Source: an uncultured Ilyobacter sp.
Lineage (GTDB): Bacteria > Fusobacteriota > Fusobacteriia > Fusobacteriales > Fusobacteriaceae
Length of the DNA stretch: 64,000 nucleotides
Assembly: GCF_963668085.1 (NCBI RefSeq)
Contig: NZ_OY764059.1
Location: forward strand, 1,922,001 to 1,986,000
Direction of reading: 5' to 3'
The notes below the pieces were generated by a model. It did no database searches. It was not told the origin of the DNA and worked only from the letters and a program-made list of their open reading frames with translations. The first letter of the stretch is position 1; each line of letters starts with the position of its first letter. The translations under genes were made by a program, and so were the position numbers. Positions 7,085-15,512 of the stretch are shown piece by piece.

Positions 7085-10000
7085 TTACTCTATATCCTCT
7101 ACATTTACACCATCAAATAGATAGGTCTGTGGCGATGTATTTTCACCGTCATTTTCCGCTCCAAAACCAAATATAGGCATATTAGGAAAGGTAAGAAGTG
7201 TAAACTGAAGTGCAACTTCCCATTCATAATCATCTGAGGAACTTACATACTCCCTTGTCATAGCAACTGCCCACTCATAATATCCTTTTTCCTTACCTAT
7301 TTCAACCCCTATACCATCTAAGGTTTCTCTATTAGAATCATCCCCAGAAATAGGCTCATTGATTCTTACAAAGGTCTTCACCCTCCATCCCTCGCTTGGT
7401 TTTCCGACCTTTGCACTGAGGCTTATCTCATGGTCTCTGTCTGTCTCTGACCAGTCGTCACTACTGTCATATTCAGCATCCTGGTTAAATTCATACCCGA
7501 CACCTAATCTGTTGTATGAGTAGTATAAACTTACATCTACCCCTTCCATAGAATCCCAGTAATTAGAGGTTTCTGCATATCTCTCACTGTTTCTCTGAAA
7601 CATCAGATACAGGGAGAACTTTTTCTTATATTCTCCGAGATCCATCTTTTCATCTCTTATGCTGCTGAGATTAAAGTCAAGGGAATTGGTCTCTCTCTCC
7701 TCAAGAATACCACGTATTTTTTCTATATCTTCCTGACTGAGTTCATCCTTATCTTTTCCTGTTTCCTTTGACCCGTATTTTTTTAGGTCTTCCTCTGTAA
7801 ATCTTTTATCCCTATATTCATATCTGAATGATAGAACATCAGATGAGTAAATATCATTTTCATCCTCGTTGTGAACATAATCCTCATAGGTACCCTTGTA
7901 GTAATGCTCTACCTCTCCCCCGTTTAAGTATGAAAGGCTGTATATCTGATTGTCTACGTCTATATCTACCTCATCATCAGTCTCATTGTATCTGTAGTCA
8001 GTACCTCTTATGAACTCAAACTGCCACTTATCTAAACCATTTTTCAGTTCATAACCGTAAATATCCTCACTGATGTTCTCACTAGAATCGTCGGTGTCCT
8101 CCATATCCCAGATATCATAATCTATTTTTTCCTTTTTATAGTAGAACTTGTGGTCTCCCAGAGAATAATCTATACCATACTGTCTGTTTGTCAGATCGTT
8201 AAAATTCTCCTCAGATTCATTTGCATCGGTAAAATGTTCGTCAAAGTTATAATAAATTTTAGCTATCTTGGTATCGTCTATTTTCACATCAATACTGTTT
8301 TTTATCAGGTCTCTTTTTTTACGGCTTTCATCAGCTGCATCATAGATATTGCTATAGTCGATAGTATACCCTGTCTCTGTGTTCCCAACTCCCATTGTAA
8401 GGGTGTCCTTGTATTGGAATATTCTGTCTTTGTTTTTAAGCCTGATATCTGCGGCTTCGTCATCAGTTCCAAGCCCACTATCTCCCTCTTTGTAGTCATA
8501 GTCCTGATAAAAATAGGTAAACTCATTGGCTAAATCTATATCTGCTTTTCTACTGTAATTTTGGGCATTATCATAAAGGTCAGTTTTCAAATTCAGTGTG
8601 AGTTGATGTCTAAGAGTCTCATCTCCTCCGTTTGTGTAGCTTAAAGTATCGGGATTGTAACCGGCATCATACTGATCGTGCCTAAGGTTATACTTTACTC
8701 CGAAGTCCCCTAAGTAGCCAAGTCCAAGTCTGCTTTTTTCCACACCTACCTCGTAATAATCTGATTCATTTACATATTTGTTGTAAGCGTCTCCCTCTTC
8801 ATAGTCGTCATAGTCATATATTCCCTCTCTGTCCCAGAACTCTTCTTCAGTTCTTCCAGCAGCAAAGGTAAGTCCGAAGTTTTCACTTGAGAGATCCACA
8901 CTGACCCTGTCCTCTTTTTTGTCCTCATAAACAACATCTTCAAATCTGTTGTACTGAGCATCCCTGCTATAAGTTGCATTACTTGAAATAGTAGACGATC
9001 TGTAAGGATCCTCTGTTGTATCGAGTTCTTTTTCCTCTGTTTTAAAGGTATAATTAATCTTGTAATCTAAATTGGTATCGAAGAGGCTGTACTCTCCAAG
9101 GCCTAGATAAAGATTTTGACTGTCATTTTGAGAGTATTTTGAAACAGTCCAAGGCACATACTCCACATCATCTTCATAAATCCCAGATAAGTTAATAATA
9201 TCATCTAAATTGGGGTCTCTTTCCCAAGACCTTAGTTCTCGGTATTCATCCCCTGTTTTTTCATCGAATTTTAGAGTCAGTTTGTTGTTTTTATCTGTTA
9301 TTTCAAACCCAAAATTTTCAGCCTTTGACTGAAGGTCATCCTTTGTAGAACCTGCATCTAGGTCATCTAGATACTCGTAGTAGGCACTCATCTTATAACT
9401 ATCATTATCTTTTACAATACCTAGCTCAGAGAAAAGGTCGCTGTCCATCTCTTCGTCATAGTCTAGGTCATCTAGCCTGTCGTCGACTATCTCCTTGTAG
9501 GAATCTTTGTCCTCTACAAGTTTTACTTTTCCGTATATGCTAGTATCTTTATTTTCTCCTAGTTTTTCAAGCTTTGTATCCAAAGAAACAAAACTCATAT
9601 AATCTCCGCCGTCAGGCCTCTCTCCTATGTAGTTTGAGCTAGATGAATCATAGTATCCGTCATCTTCATTGTCATCTCTTATACTTTCTAGCTCACTTAC
9701 CATATTTTCAGTGACATTTCTGTAAGTAAAATTCAGGTAACCCTTATCACCGTTATAACTATGGGAATACTCTGCATCCCATCTGTCTTCTTCACTGCTG
9801 TCTTTTTTATACAGAAGGGCGTCAGTTACATTTAGCTTTGCAGTCCCGTAATTATCCGTCTTGTATTCATTTTCCCATCTTCCAACTAAAACTCCCATTG
9901 TGTCAGCAAACTTAGGGGCAAATCCACCCCTATACTTGCTGTCTCTATCCCCATAAAGGAGTCCCCAGCTAGTATACCATCCGTAATCCTCATCTGATCC

Positions 10001-10696
10001 CCACATAGGAAACAGAGGCACCTCTGATCCTGATCTTATATTTACCGCATACCAAGGCATAGTAAAAGGAAGTACGTCTTTTGATCCTATATATAGGTCC
10101 GTACTTTTGAAAACAACCTGTTTGTCGGGTTCGATGACTATCTCTTTTGTCCCTAGATGATAGCCAGCATCATTTACATCATCACTCTGGGTAATTTTCG
10201 GGTCTGTAGTGAACCAGGCGTTGCTAAGAGTTAGATTCCCACCCCTATACTCAGCCGTCTCTCCACCGAAATATATCCTGTCACTAGGTGCCTCTGCACC
10301 TGTCATAGTCCCTACCTTTAAGTACCCCTTACTGTCGTAGAACCTGGCATAATCCCCATCAAGGGAAACCTCTGCATCTCTGGTCTCAATCTTACCCTGG
10401 GCGCTTCCCTCTTGAAACTCCATTATAACGTCGCCCTTGGCTGTCACTTTGTTTTCTTCCTTGTTTCTTTGAAGTTCATAGGCCTTCATTTTTAGGTTCC
10501 CGTATTGTAGGTTTACCCCTTCTTCTGATTTTACAGTCTCAGTTCCTAGATCAATCTCCACCTCATCTGTTGCACCTAGGATTTCATCAGAACTTGCACT
10601 TTGATTAAGTGATTCTTCATACAAATTTTCCTGGCCAAATGCATATATACATGCTATTATAAATGCTGCCAAAGCTATCTTTTTTCTCATTGTCAT
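7085..10696 (-). CDS. lptD: LptD/OstA-like LPS-assembly outer membrane protein, unusually large
   Basis: About 1203 residues, well above the roughly 780 of the E. coli protein. A signal peptide (MRKKIALAAFIIACIYAFG) is followed by an OstA/LptA-type beta-jellyroll region (EGVNLQYGNLKMKAYEL, then KVTAKGDVIMEF) and by the LptD barrel entry segment FTMPWYAVNIRSGSEVPLFPMWG. The remainder is a long series of beta strands with very acidic Asp/Glu/Tyr-rich loops, ending in a predicted barrel. LptD inserts lipopolysaccharide into the outer leaflet. The start is placed at ATG 10696 after GGGGGAAAG; an ATG two codons later is possible, and the longer ATG at 10720 would precede the RBS. The gene stands alone, divergent from another outer-membrane protein gene. 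Confidence 0.85.
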   Translation of the reverse strand: MTMRKKIALAAFIIACIYAFGQENLYEESLNQSASSDEILGATDEVEIDLGTETVKSEEGVNLQYGNLKMKAYELQRNKEENKVTAKGDVIMEFQEGSAQGKIETRDAEVSLDGDYARFYDSKGYLKVGTMTGAEAPSDRIYFGGETAEYRGGNLTLSNAWFTTDPKITQSDDVNDAGYHLGTKEIVIEPDKQVVFKSTDLYIGSKDVLPFTMPWYAVNIRSGSEVPLFPMWGSDEDYGWYTSWGLLYGDRDSKYRGGFAPKFADTMGVLVGRWENEYKTDNYGTAKLNVTDALLYKKDSSEEDRWDAEYSHSYNGDKGYLNFTYRNVTENMVSELESIRDDNEDDGYYDSSSSNYIGERPDGGDYMSFVSLDTKLEKLGENKDTSIYGKVKLVEDKDSYKEIVDDRLDDLDYDEEMDSDLFSELGIVKDNDSYKMSAYYEYLDDLDAGSTKDDLQSKAENFGFEITDKNNKLTLKFDEKTGDEYRELRSWERDPNLDDIINLSGIYEDDVEYVPWTVSKYSQNDSQNLYLGLGEYSLFDTNLDYKINYTFKTEEKELDTTEDPYRSSTISSNATYSRDAQYNRFEDVVYEDKKEDRVSVDLSSENFGLTFAAGRTEEEFWDREGIYDYDDYEEGDAYNKYVNESDYYEVGVEKSRLGLGYLGDFGVKYNLRHDQYDAGYNPDTLSYTNGGDETLRHQLTLNLKTDLYDNAQNYSRKADIDLANEFTYFYQDYDYKEGDSGLGTDDEAADIRLKNKDRIFQYKDTLTMGVGNTETGYTIDYSNIYDAADESRKKRDLIKNSIDVKIDDTKIAKIYYNFDEHFTDANESEENFNDLTNRQYGIDYSLGDHKFYYKKEKIDYDIWDMEDTDDSSENISEDIYGYELKNGLDKWQFEFIRGTDYRYNETDDEVDIDVDNQIYSLSYLNGGEVEHYYKGTYEDYVHNEDENDIYSSDVLSFRYEYRDKRFTEEDLKKYGSKETGKDKDELSQEDIEKIRGILEERETNSLDFNLSSIRDEKMDLGEYKKKFSLYLMFQRNSERYAETSNYWDSMEGVDVSLYYSYNRLGVGYEFNQDAEYDSSDDWSETDRDHEISLSAKVGKPSEGWRVKTFVRINEPISGDDSNRETLDGIGVEIGKEKGYYEWAVAMTREYVSSSDDYEWEVALQFTLLTFPNMPIFGFGAENDGENTSPQTYLFDGVNVEDIE

Positions 10697-10880
10697 CTTT
10701 CCCCCATCCAAATTAAGCATTACAAGTATATCACATATTTTATCGTAAATAAATTGGCGATCTAAAGGATTTTAGTTTTTTTTAATAGACTCAACTTTGT
10801 TGCCCTGCTATATGCAATACCTTAATAAAATGTAAATTTTATTTTTTTATATATTATTTTTTAATAGGGAGGTATTTGTT

Positions 10881-11555
10881 TTGAAAAAGTTTTTATTTTT
10901 AATCTTTATTCTAATCTCTGCAACAGCTTTTGCTGAAGAAGAGGTTCAAAAGGAAAATCAGTATATTATCCGTCTTGTTCATGGAGAGGGTTCCTACTCG
11001 ACTTTCGGAAGCATCGTATCACTCCAGGAAAATATCCATGATGAGCAAAACAGCTCACTAGACGGTATTCAGCTAGAAAAATACATAGCGAGGGATCTTG
11101 TAAATGACTACTTAGATTTCACTCTTTTCTCTAGTTTTTTCTACCACAGTCAGGATATCGAAAAGCCAAATGGAAGTTATACTTCCCCTAAAACTCTTTC
11201 AGGAATAGACACCTTTCAGATAAACGGCGGAGTAAAGGCCTACTGGAAGCACTTCCCTTGGAAAAAATGGGTAAGAACCAGAGTAGGATTAGGAGAGGGA
11301 ATCTCATATGTTAATGAAAAGCTAGATCTTGAGATACAAAACAGCAACAGAAAAGACAGAAAAAGTGACTCATACTTCCTTAACTATATCGATCTTACAG
11401 TTGCCTTTAACCTGCGAGACATCACAAGGTGGAACGCTTTAGAAAACTACTATGCCGGTATAGGGGTTTCTCACCGTTCTGGAATATTTGGAACAATAAA
11501 CAATGTAAACGGCGGATCAAATTTTTACACATTTTTCCTAGAGGCAGAATTTTAA
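10881..11555 (+). CDS. Outer-membrane beta-barrel protein, possibly PagL-like lipid A deacylase
   Basis: A 224-residue protein starting at TTG 10881 with GGGAGG eight to nine bases upstream. The signal peptide is MKKFLFLIFILISATAFAEE. The rest alternates hydrophobic and polar residues as in a small barrel and ends in Phe (LEAEF), the usual outer-membrane C-terminal signature. Near the end GVSHRSGIFG and GGSNF recall the His-x-Ser active-site region of PagL, which removes the 3-O acyl chain of lipid A. That link is by motif only. Being divergent from lptD, an LPS-related role is reasonable. It could equally be another small barrel family. Confidence 0.6.
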   Translation: MKKFLFLIFILISATAFAEEEVQKENQYIIRLVHGEGSYSTFGSIVSLQENIHDEQNSSLDGIQLEKYIARDLVNDYLDFTLFSSFFYHSQDIEKPNGSYTSPKTLSGIDTFQINGGVKAYWKHFPWKKWVRTRVGLGEGISYVNEKLDLEIQNSNRKDRKSDSYFLNYIDLTVAFNLRDITRWNALENYYAGIGVSHRSGIFGTINNVNGGSNFYTFFLEAEF

Positions 11556-11572
11556 AAATTCCGCCTTTTTTT
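11543..11572 (+). terminator. Terminator overlapping the end of the barrel-protein gene
   Basis: GGCAGAATTT pairs with AAATTCCGCC and is followed by TTTTTTTA. The stem begins inside the last codons of the gene. Confidence 0.75.
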
Positions 11573-11782
11573 ATTTTTCCAGACTTTCTTGTGCTATATA
11601 CGTTCTATGTTTACTCATTAAAAACTTATCGTCCTGATAAAAACATATGTTTGATTTAAATCCTTTTTTATGGTAATATATACCTTATATATAATAAATG
11701 GTGAAAATTTTAGCAGACAATGCGCTATAGGGTTAATGGTGTATTTATCAAAATATTTTATAATGATATTGGGGTGGGCTTA

Positions 11783-12118
11783 ATGGAAAATAAAGTTTTG
11801 GTTACAGGATATTCAAAAATCCCAGGGGGAATTGCAGGTTCTGATGTCTATTCAGTTATAGGCTTAAGTCTATTGATAGATGCTAGCACCGGAAAGATCT
11901 TAGAAGCTGATACCAATTTGGTTATTTCGCTGGCAAGAAGGCATATAAATGACATTCTAGTGGGACAAAAGATAACAGACCTTCCACTCCTAGAGTATCG
12001 ATTTAAAAGCGAATATCATGGTTCTGCTAGGAAGGCTCTCATTGTTGCAATGAAAATATGCTATGACAGATACCTAAAAGCTATTGAAAACAGAAAGAGC
12101 TTAGAAGAGAAAAAATAA
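11783..12118 (+). CDS. DUF3870 family protein
   Basis: A 111-residue soluble protein starting MENKVLVTGYSKIPGGIAGS; the ATG at 11783 follows GGGGTGGG at a good distance, so longer in-frame starts upstream are rejected. The sequence resembles DUF3870 proteins of anaerobic Firmicutes, which are small, lack a known function and often accompany catabolic or transport genes. No signal peptide or membrane segment. It is monocistronic and followed by a strong terminator. Function unknown. Confidence 0.7.
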   Translation: MENKVLVTGYSKIPGGIAGSDVYSVIGLSLLIDASTGKILEADTNLVISLARRHINDILVGQKITDLPLLEYRFKSEYHGSARKALIVAMKICYDRYLKAIENRKSLEEKK

Positions 12119-12173
12119 GACTATAACTTTTAATCTTAAATATTCTTTCAATTTTTTAAGCCAGAGTTTTTTT

Positions 12174-12222
12174 AGTCAGGCTGATTTTTAACTCCTTGTT
12201 GAAAATCAGCCTGACTTTTTTT
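12174..12222 (+). terminator. Terminator of the DUF3870 gene
   Basis: AGTCAGGCTGATTTT (12174 on) pairs with AAAATCAGCCTGACT (ending 12215), followed by a run of T. It separates this gene from the convergent GGDEF-encoding gene. Confidence 0.9.
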
Positions 12223-12228
12223 AGTTTA

Positions 12229-15200
12229 TTAAACCACCTTATTTTTTCCACTCTTCTTCCCTAAGTAAAGAGCCTTGTCAGCTCGCCCTATAACATCAGA
12301 AATATTTGAGTCCTCTCTTTCATACTCACCTATTCCAATTGTTAAGGTAATTTTCAACTTGAAATCATTATATAAAAATTTATAATCAGCAATTGATTTT
12401 CTAATTCTCTCAGCTACAGAATACGCCTTGTCTCTGTCTGAATTAGGAAGAAGAGCCAGGAACTCTTCACCGCCCCATCTAGATAAAAAATCACTAGCTC
12501 GAAGACTTGTTCGAATTTTATCTGAAACAGATTTTAAGACAAAGTCACCACAATCATGGCCATATGTATCGTTAAACAATTTAAAGTTATCTATATCCAT
12601 AATCAATACGTATATAGAATCAGGATATTCTTTGAACTTTGATATTGCATCTTCAAGTTTTTCCAGCATACTTCTTCTATTTAATAACTTAGTTAATGGA
12701 TCTTGTTGTGCTATCTCTTCTAATTTTCCATAAGCTTCCCGTAGTTTTTCATTTTTATCTGCCAATTTTCCATTTAAAGTAAGTAGATTTTTAGTTCTTT
12801 CTGATACTTGAAATTCTAATTTTTCGTTTTGATTTTTTAGCGTCCTATACAAATTTGCGTTTTCTAAAGAGATATTTATTTGACCCAGTAAAGCTTTTAA
12901 AAAGGTTACTCTGTCTTTGGTAAAAACTCCTTTAGCATAGTTATTTTCAAAATACAGTATTCCTCTTAGTTGATTTTTTCTTTTGATAGATAGAATTAAA
13001 ACAGATTTTATAGAATTCTTCTGAATATATTCATCATTTAAATTTTCCTTTGCTGAACTAGCATCATAATAAACAACGTCTTCAAAAGTCCTTGCAACGT
13101 AGTTTATTAATCCTTGCGGTACATTTTTATACCCGATAAATGGTTTATTTTCAAAATTTGTAAAGGAACTCTCACTGGTCAATTCAGATTTTACAAATAA
13201 ATTATTCTCCTCTACTGAAATATAACAACCTTTTTTAGCCCCAGCATTTTCCACAGCAATAGCCATTATCTTCTTCAACAACGAATCTAAGTCTATTTCA
13301 TTGGATATGGCTTGAGAAGCCTTTAAAAGTGAAATAATATCAAGATTATTATAATCTAGAAATTCCGAGTTATAATAAGTATGTTTTGAAGGCAGACTTT
13401 GAAAATTTTTATTATTTGAACAAAAATTATTATAGATTTTTTCTAACTCTATTACCTTACGCTTTGCCCCCCATGATGCAAACAACTTTATAGCTTCTTC
13501 TAGATAACCTACTGCTAACTTATTTTTATTTTCTTTTAACAGGTGTTTTGCACAAAGCTCATTTGCCATTGCTTCGTCACGAAGCCATCCATTTTTACGA
13601 GCCGACAATATAGCCTCATCATAAAGAAATATATATTCAAATGTTTTCTTTTTTATCCTGGAAATTTCCGCTTCCATTATAAGTTTCAAATGCATAAAAC
13701 TTTTAGGATTAATAGAAGCCCATCTTTTGAACTTTTTATTGTAAATAGACTTGATCATATTAAGATTTTTACTAGAAATATTAGTCTGCAAAGCATAAAC
13801 CATAAACTTTAAGAAGTTAAATCTTACAATATACGGAAGCCCCATAACAGAACCTAAAGTTTTTTCAGCCTCAATAATATATTTTTGTGCATTTTCATAT
13901 CGGTTATATGTAAAATACACTTCTGCTTTCCAAATATTATAAACAGTTATTCCAGTTAAAAAGTTCCTTTTTCTCATCCTATCTAGACACTCTTCTTCAT
14001 CAAAACTCTCATAATTTAGGGAAAAGAAACCATCACCTAAATCTCTAAAATTCATGCACATTCCATAAAATAAATTGGTTTCATCTAAGGCATCTTGGTA
14101 ATTAGTTTTTTTAATAATTTTTATCTGATCTAGCTTTAATTCACACAACTCTATAAGATTTAACTTGGGGTTCCAAGTATGGATATGATGTGCAATATAA
14201 GACAGATAGAGATAATCTCCTGATTGATAACCTACGTCAATTCCTTTCTTTTGGAATTGTGTTAAGTCACTCCAATGATTGAACCACGGCATTATAAAAT
14301 CCGAGTACCCGTGATAAATCCTGCATTCTGTCTTCAAATTGCTGTACTTGTCTTTAACTGCCATACTTAACTTACCAAATTCGATGCCTGTTTCATAGTC
14401 ATCAAATGCAGCTATATTTAATATTCCAAACATTGAGTATATACTTGCTGTTTCGTCAAAATCACCGTATTTTAAAGTGTAGTTAACTAGTTTCAATGTA
14501 ATAAGGGCAAATAAATTATCATTTCCTGTTAAATAAGCTGATGGAGCCATTTCTAAGAGTATTTTTATGAGGAGCTTTTTTTGATCATCTTGAATTTCAT
14601 TCATGTTAGCTAATTCTTTTACTTTTTTATTTCTTAAAGCTATTTTTATTTTCAGAAGTTCCATCATTATAGCTGCACGATTTGGTTTTTCTCGTAGTTT
14701 TTCACTTAATAATTCTATTCCAGTGATTCCGTTTTTTATAGCTTCCTGCATTTTCCCAGCAGTGGAATACTGCAGAGATTTTATTGCATAAATTTCAGCT
14801 TTTTCTTCCGATGACTCTAAATAATTTAGTAGTTCGTCCATCTTTGAGTCAGCTTCGGAATACTCTCCAATTAGATATGCACAAGTGGCATGCTCTATAA
14901 AGTAAGTTTTTAGGAGGTCTTGATTTTCCTTTTCCCAAACAAAACCTTTTAACAATTGGCTTGCGTAGGATATATAGCCATAGGCACTTTTAAATGCCAC
15001 AGAATTTTTTGATTTTCTTACAACATCCAAATTTAGACGAACAAGTTTCTGTTTTTCCTTTGAATCATCGAGCAAGCTAATTGCATTATTATAATGGTAT
15101 ACAATTCTTAATAATTGCCCATCCTTTTCTTTTGAGCAAAGCATTCTGGCTATTTTTAAATGGATTTCTTTTTTTTCTTTATAGTTCAACATTGAGTATG

Positions 15201-15489
15201 CTGCTTGTTGAATTTTATCATGGGGAAATTTAAAATTAATCTTTTTCTTTATAATTTCATCAATATCTTTCTCTTTCAGTTTATATACATGGATATAAGA
15301 AGTATCGACGGGTTTAATTATTTCTTCCTGCAGTGCAAATATAAGATAATTTGAAAAATTATCAGATTTATCGGATAATTCAAAGATATCTCTCAAATTA
15401 AACCTTGTCCCAAGGCAGGCTCCTAACATTAAATTTTTTTGAGTTCCTTCAGGAAAGTTTTTTATTTTTTCAATAAGATACCCCACCAC
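12229..15489 (-). CDS. C-terminal half of a kinase-AAA-GAF-GGDEF signalling protein (TPR-like, GAF, diguanylate cyclase)
   Basis: A frame of 1086 residues opening at GTG 15489, but the homologous sequence runs on upstream to about 15544 with no start codon of its own: it reads WKWDISGIESLEISDNVV, the usual continuation of HstK-type proteins after the AAA module. It then has a long helical repeat (TPR-like) region, a GAF domain (about 716-876), a coiled linker, and a GGDEF domain. The active-site loop is RWGGEEF (near residue 1006), with an RxxD inhibitory site (RASD) five residues before it, so cyclic di-GMP synthesis with product feedback is expected. It is almost certainly one gene with 15513-17273, interrupted at a 7-A tract. 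It would be made only by frameshift or slippage, or the break is a sequence error. Confidence 0.85.
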   Translation of the reverse strand: MVGYLIEKIKNFPEGTQKNLMLGACLGTRFNLRDIFELSDKSDNFSNYLIFALQEEIIKPVDTSYIHVYKLKEKDIDEIIKKKINFKFPHDKIQQAAYSMLNYKEKKEIHLKIARMLCSKEKDGQLLRIVYHYNNAISLLDDSKEKQKLVRLNLDVVRKSKNSVAFKSAYGYISYASQLLKGFVWEKENQDLLKTYFIEHATCAYLIGEYSEADSKMDELLNYLESSEEKAEIYAIKSLQYSTAGKMQEAIKNGITGIELLSEKLREKPNRAAIMMELLKIKIALRNKKVKELANMNEIQDDQKKLLIKILLEMAPSAYLTGNDNLFALITLKLVNYTLKYGDFDETASIYSMFGILNIAAFDDYETGIEFGKLSMAVKDKYSNLKTECRIYHGYSDFIMPWFNHWSDLTQFQKKGIDVGYQSGDYLYLSYIAHHIHTWNPKLNLIELCELKLDQIKIIKKTNYQDALDETNLFYGMCMNFRDLGDGFFSLNYESFDEEECLDRMRKRNFLTGITVYNIWKAEVYFTYNRYENAQKYIIEAEKTLGSVMGLPYIVRFNFLKFMVYALQTNISSKNLNMIKSIYNKKFKRWASINPKSFMHLKLIMEAEISRIKKKTFEYIFLYDEAILSARKNGWLRDEAMANELCAKHLLKENKNKLAVGYLEEAIKLFASWGAKRKVIELEKIYNNFCSNNKNFQSLPSKHTYYNSEFLDYNNLDIISLLKASQAISNEIDLDSLLKKIMAIAVENAGAKKGCYISVEENNLFVKSELTSESSFTNFENKPFIGYKNVPQGLINYVARTFEDVVYYDASSAKENLNDEYIQKNSIKSVLILSIKRKNQLRGILYFENNYAKGVFTKDRVTFLKALLGQINISLENANLYRTLKNQNEKLEFQVSERTKNLLTLNGKLADKNEKLREAYGKLEEIAQQDPLTKLLNRRSMLEKLEDAISKFKEYPDSIYVLIMDIDNFKLFNDTYGHDCGDFVLKSVSDKIRTSLRASDFLSRWGGEEFLALLPNSDRDKAYSVAERIRKSIADYKFLYNDFKLKITLTIGIGEYEREDSNISDVIGRADKALYLGKKSGKNKVV

Positions 15490-15512
15490 ATTATCAGATA
15501 TTTCGAGAGATT

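Noticed and set aside
8150..8533. Plus-strand frames within lptD as separate genes
   Set aside because: They are antisense shadows of a long, signal-peptide-bearing frame with clear LptD motifs and lack RBS.
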